Source: DASQPA01 sp963756455
GTDB taxonomy: Bacteria; Acidobacteriota; Thermoanaerobaculia; Multivoradales; UBA5704
Direction: 5' to 3'
NCBI GenBank assembly: GCA_963756455.1
Contig: CAVWNC010000004.1
Location: 2,790,001-2,854,000, forward strand
DNA: 64,000 nucleotides
This document shows positions 37,195-45,751 of the stretch, in pieces. The notes beneath the pieces were generated by a model. That model was not told where the DNA came from. It searched no databases and saw only the letters and a list, made by a program, of their open reading frames with translations. The position numbers and the translations under genes are program-made. Position 1 is the first letter of the stretch, and every line of letters begins with the position of its first letter.

Positions 37195-37947
37195 ATGAGT
37201 GACACGGATCGCTTCCCCCCCACGCTGCGCATCGGCATCCTGGTATTCGACGGATTTGAGCCGCTCGACGTCTGGGGTTTCACCGAGGCGTTCACGATTT
37301 CACGTTTCATCGGGACGGACTATGAAAGCCCGCCGCCGTACCCGTTCGAGGTGGTCCTCCTCTCCGACGAGCTCAAGCCGAAAGGCGCCGGCGGGGCGAC
37401 ACCCGCACCGGTGAAAAGCTTCAACGGTCCGCGGGTGGCGCCGGATTATTTTCGTGACGAGGCGCTCGCGGCGAAGATCGACGTGTTGATGATCCCCGGC
37501 GGCATGGGCGTCCGCGTCCTGCTCGACGACCAGCAGCCGAAGAAGAAGAAAGCGCTCCTCGATTGGGTACGGGCGATGGACGGGCGGGTCCAGCTCATGA
37601 CCTCGGTGTGCACCGGCGCCGCGGTGCTGGCCGCGGCCGGGGTCCTCGACGGCAAGCCGGCGGCGACCAACCATCAGGCCTTCGGATGGGTGACGAGCTT
37701 CGGGCCGCGCGTCCTGTGGGACAACGTCTCCCGCTGGGTGGACGCGGGCCACCACGTGACCTCCGCGGGGGTCTCGGCCGGCACCGACATGGGCTTCTAC
37801 CTGGTGAAGCGCCTCGCCGGCCGCGCCGTGGCCGAAGTCGCGGTGACGGGCGCTGAATACGACTGGCACCGGAATCCCGAGACGCCCATCTTCTACCCGC
37901 AACAGGCGGTGGTACCGAGCAGCCTGGCCACGGAGGACGCGGATTGA
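37195..37947 (+). CDS. DJ-1/PfpI family protein (isonitrile-hydratase-like)
   Basis: This 250-residue cytoplasmic protein has the DJ-1/PfpI fold. LRIGILVFDGFEPLDVWG starts the fold, a Glu/Asp-containing strand follows, and the nucleophile Cys sits in TSVCTGAAVLAAAGVLDGK near 137, next to the GKPAATNHQAF stretch seen in isonitrile-hydratase-like and AraC-linked members. The substrate is unknown. AGGAGAA precedes the ATG. It is followed by a classical terminator, and its last 33 codons plus that terminator are repeated at 39781. Confidence 0.9.
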   Translation: MSDTDRFPPTLRIGILVFDGFEPLDVWGFTEAFTISRFIGTDYESPPPYPFEVVLLSDELKPKGAGGATPAPVKSFNGPRVAPDYFRDEALAAKIDVLMIPGGMGVRVLLDDQQPKKKKALLDWVRAMDGRVQLMTSVCTGAAVLAAAGVLDGKPAATNHQAFGWVTSFGPRVLWDNVSRWVDAGHHVTSAGVSAGTDMGFYLVKRLAGRAVAEVAVTGAEYDWHRNPETPIFYPQQAVVPSSLATEDAD

Positions 37948-37993
37948 CGGGGCCGCCTTCGGGCGGCCTTTTTCGGGTACAGCTCGGCGCCGT
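37850..37993 (+). repeat. Direct repeat, copy 1 (PfpI 3' end plus terminator)
   Basis: This stretch is about 85-90% identical to 39781-39926. It spans the last 33 codons of the PfpI gene (AEYDWHRNPETPIFYPQQAV), the stop, the GGCCGCC terminator and GGGTACAG...CGGCGCCGTG. The two copies flank the monoheme protein gene. Confidence 0.8.
37951..37973 (+). terminator. Rho-independent terminator of the PfpI gene
   Basis: GGCCGCC, loop TTCG, GGCGGCC, then TTTTT: a textbook terminator four bases after the stop codon. Confidence 0.93.
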
Positions 37994-38088
37994 GGTTGTT
38001 TTATTTGGCGGAGGACGATTTGTATTTGTTCGCACCCGAGCATCCTCGCGATGCCTTACCAAACACTTCGAACCGAAGGGAGCCGGCC

Positions 38089-39780
38089 ATGATCCGCAGC
38101 AAGAATACCCGTCGCGGCAATTCCGCTTTCGTCCTCCTCAGCTGCTTCGTCGTGGCGGCCCTGTGGGCGATTCCCCCTTCCTGGAGTAAGACGCCACCGG
38201 CTATCAAGCCCGACGCCGCGAAGGCGGCTGCCTACATCGACATCAAATCGACTCCACCCAAGGACGTCGCGGCCAACGCCTCTCTTGAGGATCTGGGGAA
38301 GTTCGCCTGGCAACAGTTTCTGGCGTTGAGCTGGAAGGCCGGCTATCCGAAGACACAGCGGGGGCAGCCCGATCCGCAATGGAGCTACGGCATGGCGGGT
38401 GCCTTTCCGGAGCTTTTGACCTGGCAGACCTACGCGCAAACGACGGAGCTTCGGCCCAATGCTCCCTTGAAGACCGCCTGGGCCCAGCTGGGAATCCCCC
38501 AGTACAGCTACCAGGTTCCCATCCTCAAGGATCCGAAAAATCCCAATGCCAAGAACAACCTGTGGAACAATCTGGATGAGGACAACGAGATCGGGTCCTG
38601 CGACACCTACGGCCGGTATAAGAGCCAGTCCCCTCCCAAACAGCTCGTTTTGTACCAGGTTAAAGTGAGCCGGGATGAATACGAGTACGTGCGGGTCAAC
38701 TATGGCGCGACCCAGAACGTCGGCCCGGGCAACCCCGTCGGCCCGGGCGGCAAGCTCAGCGTGGCGCAGGCCTTGGCCGCCCAAAGCATCGCGACCTCCC
38801 CTTCTCATCTGTACTATTCCTCCGGTTTTCCCGGCAATTGCGGCCCCTGTGATGCGGCGAAGGCCATCTGTCTGCCTTGCGGCGACGCGCCGCAGCCCAC
38901 GGGAGGAACCTATGAGGGGTCGATCGAAGTAAAATCCGCCTGGCGCATGCTGCAACCCGGGGACAACAAGAGTCGCTTCTTCACCACCAATGCCCTCTAC
39001 TACGACTTGGATGCGAAGAATCAGCTGGTTTACAAAAACGCGACCTTCGCGCTCATCGGCATCCATATCATCCACAAGACGAAGAACTATCCCGACTTCA
39101 TCTTCACGACCTTCGAACAGGTGGACGTGGAAGCCGCGGACATGGAGTTTATCCTGCTCAATCACAACACCGGGGCGCAAATGGGCGCTCCGATACCCAT
39201 CATGCGCCAAACCGGCCAAACCGATCGGACCGAGCTGCATCCGGTGCCGCCGACCTTGGACGCCGTGACGAACCAAGTCCATCAACAACTGACGGGCTTG
39301 AATCCCGGCACGATCTGGCAATACTATCGGCTGACCGGCGTGCAGGGGCATCCGGTCAACTGCCCGCCCAGCTCGCCGGGCAATCCGAAGCTCTGTCTCA
39401 GCAGCCAGAACCCGGTCCAGTGCGCCGGGCTCGATCCCAATTATTTCATGGCCAACTTCGTGGTGGAATCGGATCCATCCCTCAACAACTTCAGCGGTCC
39501 TGGGTTTGGCACGAATCCGTTCAAGGATTGCAAGAACATCGTGACGTATTCCACCCAGTCCGGCGTGCCCCAAGGACACCCCATGGACATGGGCGGCTGC
39601 AAAGGTTGCCATGGAGTGGCCCAGACGGCCTTCGGTACGGATTTCAGCTTTCTGCTCGATTTCGGAAACAACAAGCCGTCGATCCGGCCGGCGACCCTGA
39701 TCTACTATCCGCCCACCGACGCGCTACCGCTCATGAAGCGACCGCTAAAGAATTATCTAAGGGACAAGACGCAGCCCTAG
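38089..39780 (+). CDS. Secreted monoheme c-type cytochrome-like protein of unknown function
   Basis: This is a 563-residue exported protein. A signal peptide (FVLLSCFVVAALWAIPPSWS) follows a basic start, with GAAGGGAGCC before the ATG. A single c-type heme motif CKGCH lies near 504 in GHPMDMGGCKGCHGVAQT, close to the C terminus. The body contains FAWQQFLALSWKAGYP, a Cys-rich insert (NCGPCDAAKAICLPCG), and a jelly-roll-like region (IHIIHKTKNYPDFIFTTFEQ). I do not know its function; a periplasmic redox role is inferred from the heme motif. Its base composition is less GC-rich than its neighbours, and it sits between direct repeats, both signs of insertion. Confidence 0.7.
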   Translation: MIRSKNTRRGNSAFVLLSCFVVAALWAIPPSWSKTPPAIKPDAAKAAAYIDIKSTPPKDVAANASLEDLGKFAWQQFLALSWKAGYPKTQRGQPDPQWSYGMAGAFPELLTWQTYAQTTELRPNAPLKTAWAQLGIPQYSYQVPILKDPKNPNAKNNLWNNLDEDNEIGSCDTYGRYKSQSPPKQLVLYQVKVSRDEYEYVRVNYGATQNVGPGNPVGPGGKLSVAQALAAQSIATSPSHLYYSSGFPGNCGPCDAAKAICLPCGDAPQPTGGTYEGSIEVKSAWRMLQPGDNKSRFFTTNALYYDLDAKNQLVYKNATFALIGIHIIHKTKNYPDFIFTTFEQVDVEAADMEFILLNHNTGAQMGAPIPIMRQTGQTDRTELHPVPPTLDAVTNQVHQQLTGLNPGTIWQYYRLTGVQGHPVNCPPSSPGNPKLCLSSQNPVQCAGLDPNYFMANFVVESDPSLNNFSGPGFGTNPFKDCKNIVTYSTQSGVPQGHPMDMGGCKGCHGVAQTAFGTDFSFLLDFGNNKPSIRPATLIYYPPTDALPLMKRPLKNYLRDKTQP

Positions 39781-39926
39781 GCGCCGAGTACGACGGGCAC
39801 CGGGATCCCGAGACGCCGATTTTTTACCCGCAGCAGGCGGTGGTCCCGAGCAAGGCTGGTCGCGGCTGACTCGGATTGACGGGGGCCGCCTTCGGGCGGC
39901 CTTTTTCGGGTACAGTCCGGCGCCGT
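39781..39926 (+). pseudogene. Direct repeat, copy 2: remnant of a second PfpI gene's 3' end
   Basis: This begins straight after the monoheme gene's stop and reads GAEYDGHRDPETPIFYPQQAVVPS in one frame, matching the PfpI C terminus. A stop and a copy of the same terminator follow. It has no start and only about 30 codons, so it is a gene remnant left by duplication or by insertion at a tandem copy. Confidence 0.8.
39884..39906 (+). terminator. Rho-independent terminator, duplicated copy
   Basis: This has the same GGCCGCC-TTCG-GGCGGCC-TTTTT structure as 37951-37973. It now serves the monoheme protein gene and precedes the membrane enzyme at 39925. Confidence 0.92.
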
Positions 39927-40620
39927 GCGCGCTCTGCGTTCCTCCGTCCTCGTCGCCCTCCTCTGGCGCTATGGCTGTCACTCGGCCATGCTGCTCCTCT
40001 CGCTCTTGACCGAGGGCCGACCGGCGCCGTCGCTCCCCGACAGCGTCCTCGCGCACGTCCCCCGGCTCCCCTGGCTCGACGCCCACAACTACCTGATCTG
40101 GCTCTGCTGCTACGTGCCGCCGGCGCTCCTGCTCTGGCGGCGGGACCGCCAGGCGTTCCTCCACTTCCTGTACCTCGGCGGCTTCTTGAGCCTGCTCCGC
40201 GGGGTGACCGTGGGGCTGACGGGTCTGGGTCCCGTCGACGGAGGGGACGTGAACGTGGGCCTCCACGGACAGGCTCTCCTCGCCGCATGGCTCACCCTCG
40301 TCAATCCGTTGACCAGCCTCTTCGGCAACGCCGCCCATGTCTATCTGACGAAAGACCTCTTCTTCTCGGGCCACGTCTCGTCGACCTTCCTGCTCTGGCT
40401 CTACTGCCGGGGCGACCGGGGCGACCGGGGCCACCGGGCTTTGAGCGCGATGGCGTTCGCCGGCCATGCGGTTTCGGTGGCGCTCGTCTTCCTCTGCCAC
40501 CTGCACTACACGATCGACGTCGTCGGCGCCTGGGCGATCACGTATGCGCTGTTTGCGTGGGCGGAGCGACGGTGGCCGGTGGGAGGGACTGTCGGCCCGG
40601 ATCGAGCGGCACCCCCGTGA
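39925..40620 (+). CDS. PAP2_C/sphingomyelin-synthase-like membrane phosphotransferase
   Basis: This 231-residue inner-membrane protein has about five or six hydrophobic segments. KDLFFSGHVSSTFLLWLY and, later, CHLHYTIDVVGAW carry the His/His/Asp triad typical of the PAP2_C (sphingomyelin synthase-related) family. It may transfer a phospho-headgroup to a lipid or remove phosphate; the substrate is unknown. The start is GTG. Its 3' end overlaps the convergent pentapeptide gene by 83 bases. Confidence 0.8.
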   Translation: MRALRSSVLVALLWRYGCHSAMLLLSLLTEGRPAPSLPDSVLAHVPRLPWLDAHNYLIWLCCYVPPALLLWRRDRQAFLHFLYLGGFLSLLRGVTVGLTGLGPVDGGDVNVGLHGQALLAAWLTLVNPLTSLFGNAAHVYLTKDLFFSGHVSSTFLLWLYCRGDRGDRGHRALSAMAFAGHAVSVALVFLCHLHYTIDVVGAWAITYALFAWAERRWPVGGTVGPDRAAPP

Positions 40621-41599
40621 AGCGGGTGAGGTCGCTCGCCGCGGACCAGCGGCTGCCGTCGGGGAGGACCGTCTCCGAGCTCCAGAGGGCGAGATTGAGG
40701 ATCGCCTCGCGCAGGTGGGCGCCGTCTAAGAAAGCGCCGCGGAGATCGGCGCGGACGAGGTTCGCTCCCGTCAGATCGGCCCGCAGGAGGTTCGCCCCAC
40801 GGAGACGGGCGCCGACCAGGTTGGACCGGGTGAGCCGCGCCCAGCGGAGGACCGCTCCTTCGAGGTTCGCCTCGAAGAGGCCGGCGCCCTCGGCGTTCGC
40901 CCAACGCAGATCCGCCTTTTCCAAGTTGACGCGAAACATCTGGGCGCCACGGAGGTCGGCTCCCTCCAGGCAGGCGCCGCCGAGGTCGGCGCCGTTCAGG
41001 ATCGCCCCGGGAAGCTCGGCGCCGCCCAGGTTCGCCTCGCGGAGATCGGCCTTGACCAGCCGCGCTCCCCGGAGGTGGGCGTCCGTGAGGTTCGCCCGTT
41101 TCAGGTTGGCGAGCTCGAGGCTCGCTCCGGCGAGATCGGCCCGCGACAGGTCGCCCTCCTCGAGGAGCGCTTCGTAGAGGTCGGCATTCCGGAGGCTCGC
41201 GCCGTAGAGCTTCGCCCCCCGCAGGTCGGCCTCGCGGAGGCTCGCCGAGTCGAGGTTGGCGCCCTGGAGGCTGGCGTTCTCCAGGTGGGTCTTGAACATC
41301 TGGACGTGGCGCAGGTCGACGCTGTAGAGGCTCGCCTCGCGGAGGTCGGCGCGCGACAGGTCGGGCGGCTTCCGGGACCAGAAGCGGGGCCAGTTGCGCT
41401 GGCGCTGGGAGTGCACGTAGTGCATGACCTCCGAGGTCTGGACGCGCTCGCGGACGAGCCGCATGCGCACCTGGTGCAGGCGCTCCCGCCCGGCTTTCTG
41501 GCGGTCGAGGAAGGAGTTGCCCAGGATGCCCAAGAGCCCGCCGAGGAAACCGAAGGTGCCGCCGATCAGCACGCCGTAGAACGAATCGGGGATCGCCAT
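40538..41599 (-). CDS. Pentapeptide repeat membrane-anchored protein
   Basis: This 353-residue protein has one hydrophobic segment near the N terminus (VLIGGTFGFLGGLLGILG), then a short linker and a long run of A(D/N)LxxA repeats (about 80-310), which fold as a right-handed quadrilateral helix. The role is unknown; family members include gyrase-protecting and scaffold proteins. It follows the heme sensor gene in the same direction, with 10 bases between, and its 3' end overlaps the gene at 39925. Confidence 0.85.
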   Translation of the reverse strand: MAIPDSFYGVLIGGTFGFLGGLLGILGNSFLDRQKAGRERLHQVRMRLVRERVQTSEVMHYVHSQRQRNWPRFWSRKPPDLSRADLREASLYSVDLRHVQMFKTHLENASLQGANLDSASLREADLRGAKLYGASLRNADLYEALLEEGDLSRADLAGASLELANLKRANLTDAHLRGARLVKADLREANLGGAELPGAILNGADLGGACLEGADLRGAQMFRVNLEKADLRWANAEGAGLFEANLEGAVLRWARLTRSNLVGARLRGANLLRADLTGANLVRADLRGAFLDGAHLREAILNLALWSSETVLPDGSRWSAASDLTRFTGVPLDPGRQSLPPATVAPPTQTAHT

Positions 41600-41609
41600 C
41601 GGCAGCCCT

Positions 41610-42833
41610 CTAGAAGTGGTACCGGCCGGCGGCCTGGCGCAGGCGCTCCGCTAAACCTTTGAGCTCGGCGTCGACGGGGACCGGGGTCGCCCCGAGCCGT
41701 TCGCCCGCCACCTTGGCATAGGCGGCCAGTTGGCCGAGCTGGTCGACGAGGCGGTCGATATGCTGGCCGAGCTCTCCTAAGTGGAGGTCGGAGCCGTCGC
41801 TCGCCGCCGGCCGCAGGCGGTGGGCGAGGTCGCCGCGCTCGACCCCTTCGAGGAAGTGGAGGTATTCGGTGATCCGATGGTCCACCGCCTGGCGGCTCGC
41901 GACCTCGCGGTCGACCACCTGGCGGACGGTGGCGCACATCCCGACGAAGGACTCGGCGAGTTGGCCGACCTCGTCGTCGCTCTCGATCCTCACCCGGGCC
42001 GAGAGGTTGCCGGCGGACATCTCGGTCGCCGCCGAGGCGAGCTTCTGGAGCGGCCGGAGCACCGAGCGCTGGGCCCGGTAGTAGATGAGACCCCCGGCGA
42101 CCACGAGGATGGCGGCGAAGGCGCTCGCCTCCTGGAGCGAGCCGGTATCGACCTGGCGCAGGCGATCGGTCATCGGGATGGTGATCGCGAGGCTCCCCAT
42201 GACGTCGCCCAGGACGTAGTTGCGCTTCGGGCTCTCCGGCAGGGCGTTGTGGCAGGAGACACAGGATTGGGCATTGGCGATGTCCGGCACGTAAAGGGTG
42301 TAGAACGCACCCTGGTCGGCGTTCACCTTGTAATCCTGCGGCTTGACCTCTTTGAAGTTTACTTTCATCAGCTCGCGCTCGACGTCGCTGCGCGGCCCCT
42401 TCCGCGGGTTGACCGGAAAGAGGCTCAGCATGGCGAGCTTGTACTCGGTGCCGGTGGCGGTCGAGCTCAGGTCGTCGGAGACCTCGCGCACGAACGTCGT
42501 GGGGAGGGGGATGGCGAGCCGCCCCGGCTCCCGGTAGTGGTTGGTGACCTCCAGGTGCACCTGGTTGGCCACCGGAACGACCCGCTGAGTGTAGTAGCGC
42601 CGATCGGCCGTCACCTGCCGCTGGATGGCCTCCGCCACCAGGCGGGCCTCGTGATAGGCCGCGAGGAGGCGCCGTTCGTAGGCGACGTAGGAGAAGGCGG
42701 CGAGGAGGACGAAGGAGACGGCGGCGATCGGGATCAGGAGCTTCCGGGCGAGGCTCCCCGGCCGGCGCGGGCGCGCCTGGTGCCGGCGGGCGCCTCGCCA
42801 GCGCATCGGTCTAGCCTTCGGTGTTGACATCAT
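41610..42833 (-). CDS. Heme-binding (DUF3365/Tll0287-like) HAMP sensor without a visible output domain
   Basis: This 407-residue membrane sensor has a transmembrane segment near 30-50 and a periplasmic domain of the Tll0287-like type with one c-heme motif CVSCH near 190. A second membrane segment (about 230-250) and a HAMP domain (about 255-305, LRPLQKLASAATEMSAGNL) follow, then about 100 residues of helical sequence. No histidine kinase, methyl-accepting, GGDEF or phosphatase domain is seen, so it may signal through a partner. It probably senses redox state or small ligands such as NO. Confidence 0.82.
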   Translation of the reverse strand: MMSTPKARPMRWRGARRHQARPRRPGSLARKLLIPIAAVSFVLLAAFSYVAYERRLLAAYHEARLVAEAIQRQVTADRRYYTQRVVPVANQVHLEVTNHYREPGRLAIPLPTTFVREVSDDLSSTATGTEYKLAMLSLFPVNPRKGPRSDVERELMKVNFKEVKPQDYKVNADQGAFYTLYVPDIANAQSCVSCHNALPESPKRNYVLGDVMGSLAITIPMTDRLRQVDTGSLQEASAFAAILVVAGGLIYYRAQRSVLRPLQKLASAATEMSAGNLSARVRIESDDEVGQLAESFVGMCATVRQVVDREVASRQAVDHRITEYLHFLEGVERGDLAHRLRPAASDGSDLHLGELGQHIDRLVDQLGQLAAYAKVAGERLGATPVPVDAELKGLAERLRQAAGRYHF

Positions 42834-43075
42834 TTTGAAGCATGCTCCTCGCCGACATCCAGCGAGATTTTTTAGTGAATGCCGGGATTATAGGTGCAGC
42901 CGGTCGATCGCGACCTCCAGCCTAGGACCAAAAGAGATCCATGGGTTTGGGACTCCGTGTCCCCCGCATCCAGCAGGTATCGAGCCGGCGAGTTTCGCGA
43001 CGCGGGACGGCATTTGATGTATCCTTAGAGTTTATCTCAGCTCGAAAAGCGACTGTGGGGAAAGGGGACCGTAAG

Positions 43076-44008
43076 GTGAAGCATTTACTATCTATATTGG
43101 ATTTAGAGTCAGAGGATCTACTCCGCCTGGTGAGCGACTCGGTGGCGATCGCCCGGGGGGATTGGAAAGGCCGGAAGCCGCTGGCCGATAAAGTGGTGGG
43201 GATTTATTTTAAGAAGAGCTCCACTCGTACCCGCACCTCGTTTTCCGTCGGGGCCATGAAGCTCGGCGCCTCGACGATCGCCTATGGCCCCCACGATCTC
43301 CAGATCGTCACCGGAGAGACCGTTTCCGATACCGCGCGGGTGCTCGCCAACTACCTGGACGTGCTGGTGATCCGCACCAACGAAGCGCTCGTCGAGATGC
43401 GCGAGCTCGCCGCCCAGGGGCGCATGGCGGTCGTCAATGCGATGAGCGACAACGAGCATCCGACCCAGGCTCTCGCCGACCTGTCGACCCTCCAGGAGCA
43501 CTTCGGGCGGCTCTCGGACCTCCACGTGCTCTACCTGGGGGAGGGCAACAACACGGCGGCTTCGCTCGCCTTCGCGATGGGCAAGCTCCGGGGCCTGCGC
43601 CTGACCCTGGTCACGCCCGAGTCCTATGGCCTGCCGGCTGGCGACCTGGCCGAGGCGGAGAAGCTCGCCGCCGCGAACGGCGCGGTCGTCGAGCAGCATC
43701 ACGACATGGCCGGTCTGCCCACCGGGGTCGACGCCGTCTACACCGCCCGCTGGCTGACCATGGGGGTGAAGAAGAAGGACGAGGACTGGCTCGACCGGTT
43801 CCGGCCGTACACCATCACCACGGAGGTGATGGCCCGGGTATCCAAGCCCCAGGGGACCATCTTCATGCACGACCTCCCCGCCATGCGCGGCTACGAGGTC
43901 GTCGACGAGGTTTTGGACGGACCGCAAAGCATCGCCTTCCGGCAGGCGTTCCACAAGATGACGAGCGCCATGTCCGCGCTCCACTGGTGTCTCGGCCCCT
44001 CGGCGTAA
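43076..44008 (+). CDS. Ornithine-carbamoyltransferase-family enzyme with altered HCLP motif
   Basis: This 310-residue aspartate/ornithine carbamoyltransferase binds carbamoyl phosphate through SSTRTRTSF near 56 and HPTQALAD near 133, both intact. The second-substrate site differs from standard ArgF: HCLP is HDLP (MHDLPAMRGYEV), so the usual Cys is Asp, and the SMG loop reads ARWLTMG. It could be ArgF with a variant site or an enzyme using another amine. GTG at 43076 has AAAGGGGA upstream and starts directly at KHLLSILDL; longer frames add unrelated residues. Confidence 0.85.
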   Translation: MKHLLSILDLESEDLLRLVSDSVAIARGDWKGRKPLADKVVGIYFKKSSTRTRTSFSVGAMKLGASTIAYGPHDLQIVTGETVSDTARVLANYLDVLVIRTNEALVEMRELAAQGRMAVVNAMSDNEHPTQALADLSTLQEHFGRLSDLHVLYLGEGNNTAASLAFAMGKLRGLRLTLVTPESYGLPAGDLAEAEKLAAANGAVVEQHHDMAGLPTGVDAVYTARWLTMGVKKKDEDWLDRFRPYTITTEVMARVSKPQGTIFMHDLPAMRGYEVVDEVLDGPQSIAFRQAFHKMTSAMSALHWCLGPSA

Positions 44009-44046
44009 ACCCGGCGCTGCCGCCGTTTGCTACAATCCCCCCCGCC

Positions 44047-45348
44047 ATGAAAACCTTCCTTGATGCGCGCCGTGATGCCGTCGCCCAGGCCCTCCACCTC
44101 TCGGACGAGGTCGTCCTCGTCGGGGCGGGTTCCTACCTGTCCATCCCCGGGGGGGCCGACCAGACCTACCCGTTCCATGCCCACAACGAGTATTTCTATC
44201 TGACCGACCACGATCGGGCCGGCGCCGTCGCCGCGTATGACCCGCGGGAGGGTTGGGTCGACTTCATTCCCGAGGTGACCGAGAAGGAGAAGGTCTGGGT
44301 CGGCGATCAGCCGAGCGAGGGCACCCCCTTGAGCGAGCTCGAACCCTGGCTCGCGGCCCGCCGCGGGCGGCCGATCGTCCAGCTCGGGACCCCCGGGCTC
44401 CTGCCCCCCGGGGTCTTCGGGGACACCGAGAAGAGCGAGCACCTGCGCGAGCGGCTGCTGCACGCCCGCCGGCCGAAGGACGAAAACGAGCTCGACCGGA
44501 TGCGCCGGGCGGCCGCCGCCTCGGCGGCGGGTTTCGCCGCCTTGCGTCCGCTCATCCGGCCCGGGGTCACCGAGCGAGCGCTGCAGATCGAGCTCGAAGT
44601 CGCCTTCTTCCGCGCCGGGGGCGACAAGACGGCCTATGACAGCATCGTGGGGAGCGGGCCGAACTCGGCCATCTTCCACTTCTCCCCCTCGTCCCGGGTG
44701 CTGCGCTCGGGGGAGCTGTTGCTGATCGACGCCGGGGCGGAGATCGAGCGCTACGCCTCGGACGTCACCCGGACCTACCCGGTCGACCCCACCTTCACGC
44801 CGATGCAGAGGGACGTCTACGCGGTGGTCCTCGCGGCGCAGAAGCGGGCGGTAGCCCAATGCCGCGCCGGCAAGGAGTTCAAGGAGCTTCACCTGGAGAC
44901 CGCGGCCGACATGGTGCAGGGCTTGGTCGATCTCGGGGTGATGCGCGGCGATCCGCAGACGCTCGTCGAGGAGGGCGCCTACGCCCTCTTCTTCCCCCAC
45001 GGCCTCGGCCATCTCCTCGGCCTCGGGGTGCGCGACGCCTCCGGGCTCTACCCCGGCCGCGAACGCGATCCCCGGCCCGAGCTCAAGACCCTCCGCCTCG
45101 ACCTGCCGCTCGAAGCCGGCTACGTGACGACGATCGAGCCCGGCCTCTACTTCAGCCCCGTCCTTCTCAACAGCCGCGAGCGGCGGGAGCGCTTCAAGGA
45201 ACAGGTCGACTGGGACAAGGTCGACGGTCTCCTCCAGACCGGCGAATTCGGCGGCATCCGGATCGAGGACAACGTCCTCGTCACCGAGGGCGAGCCCGAG
45301 GTTCTGACCGCCGCGATCCCGAAGGAGATCGACGAGATCGAGGGGTAA
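44047..45348 (+). CDS. pepP: M24 family Xaa-Pro aminopeptidase
   Basis: This 433-residue aminopeptidase P-type enzyme removes an N-terminal residue preceding proline. The N-terminal domain (1-160) has PFHAHNEYFYLTDHDRAGA. The pita-bread domain carries the dinuclear metal ligands: Asp in LLLIDAGAE near 227, Asp in YASDVTRTYP, His in FFPHGLGHLLGLGVRD, Glu in VTTIEPGLYFSP and Glu in GIRIEDNVLV. All are present. The start is ATG at 44047, 38 bases after the carbamoyltransferase, so the two may be co-transcribed. Confidence 0.92.
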   Translation: MKTFLDARRDAVAQALHLSDEVVLVGAGSYLSIPGGADQTYPFHAHNEYFYLTDHDRAGAVAAYDPREGWVDFIPEVTEKEKVWVGDQPSEGTPLSELEPWLAARRGRPIVQLGTPGLLPPGVFGDTEKSEHLRERLLHARRPKDENELDRMRRAAAASAAGFAALRPLIRPGVTERALQIELEVAFFRAGGDKTAYDSIVGSGPNSAIFHFSPSSRVLRSGELLLIDAGAEIERYASDVTRTYPVDPTFTPMQRDVYAVVLAAQKRAVAQCRAGKEFKELHLETAADMVQGLVDLGVMRGDPQTLVEEGAYALFFPHGLGHLLGLGVRDASGLYPGRERDPRPELKTLRLDLPLEAGYVTTIEPGLYFSPVLLNSRERRERFKEQVDWDKVDGLLQTGEFGGIRIEDNVLVTEGEPEVLTAAIPKEIDEIEG

Positions 45349-45385
45349 GGGGAGGAAGCCCTCAAAGGGTGAACCTCGGCCCTGT

Positions 45386-45422
45386 CCCTGGGAGCGCCGG
45401 CGGGACGCCGGCGCTCCCAGGG
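45386..45422. repeat. Perfect 17-bp palindrome (REP-like)
   Basis: CCCTGGGAGCGCCGGCG, loop GGA, and the exact reverse complement form a very stable hairpin. No T-run follows on either strand, so it is more like a mobile REP-type palindrome than an intrinsic terminator. The rest of 45349-45751 is lower in GC and I see no gene in it. Confidence 0.6.
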
Positions 45423-45751
45423 AAAAGCTGCCCGAGCCCGGCTCATGAAAAAGCCTCCGGGGATATCCGCTTGTAAAGGGTTTGGGTGAAAGGTCAGGTC
45501 GATTCTTCCGGACAACCACGGCTCAAATCGGCACCGGAGTGAACGTGTAACTTTCAGGTAATCCGAGAAACGGAAATGTGAATCCAAAACGTTGAACAAC
45601 TTGAGATAGGAAAGTTCGCCCCGGGGCATAAGCCTCATATTTCCAAGGCTTAGCCCTGTCTACACCGCATGGCACTCCGCTTGCTCTATAGGTCTCCCAG
45701 CCGGTCTCGCGCAACATTGCAGCGAGAGTGCAGGAAAAGCGGAGGTTTGAG

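Noticed and set aside
45386..45422. Intrinsic terminator of the M24 peptidase gene
   Set aside because: The stem is excellent but there is no T-run on either strand; recorded as a palindrome instead.
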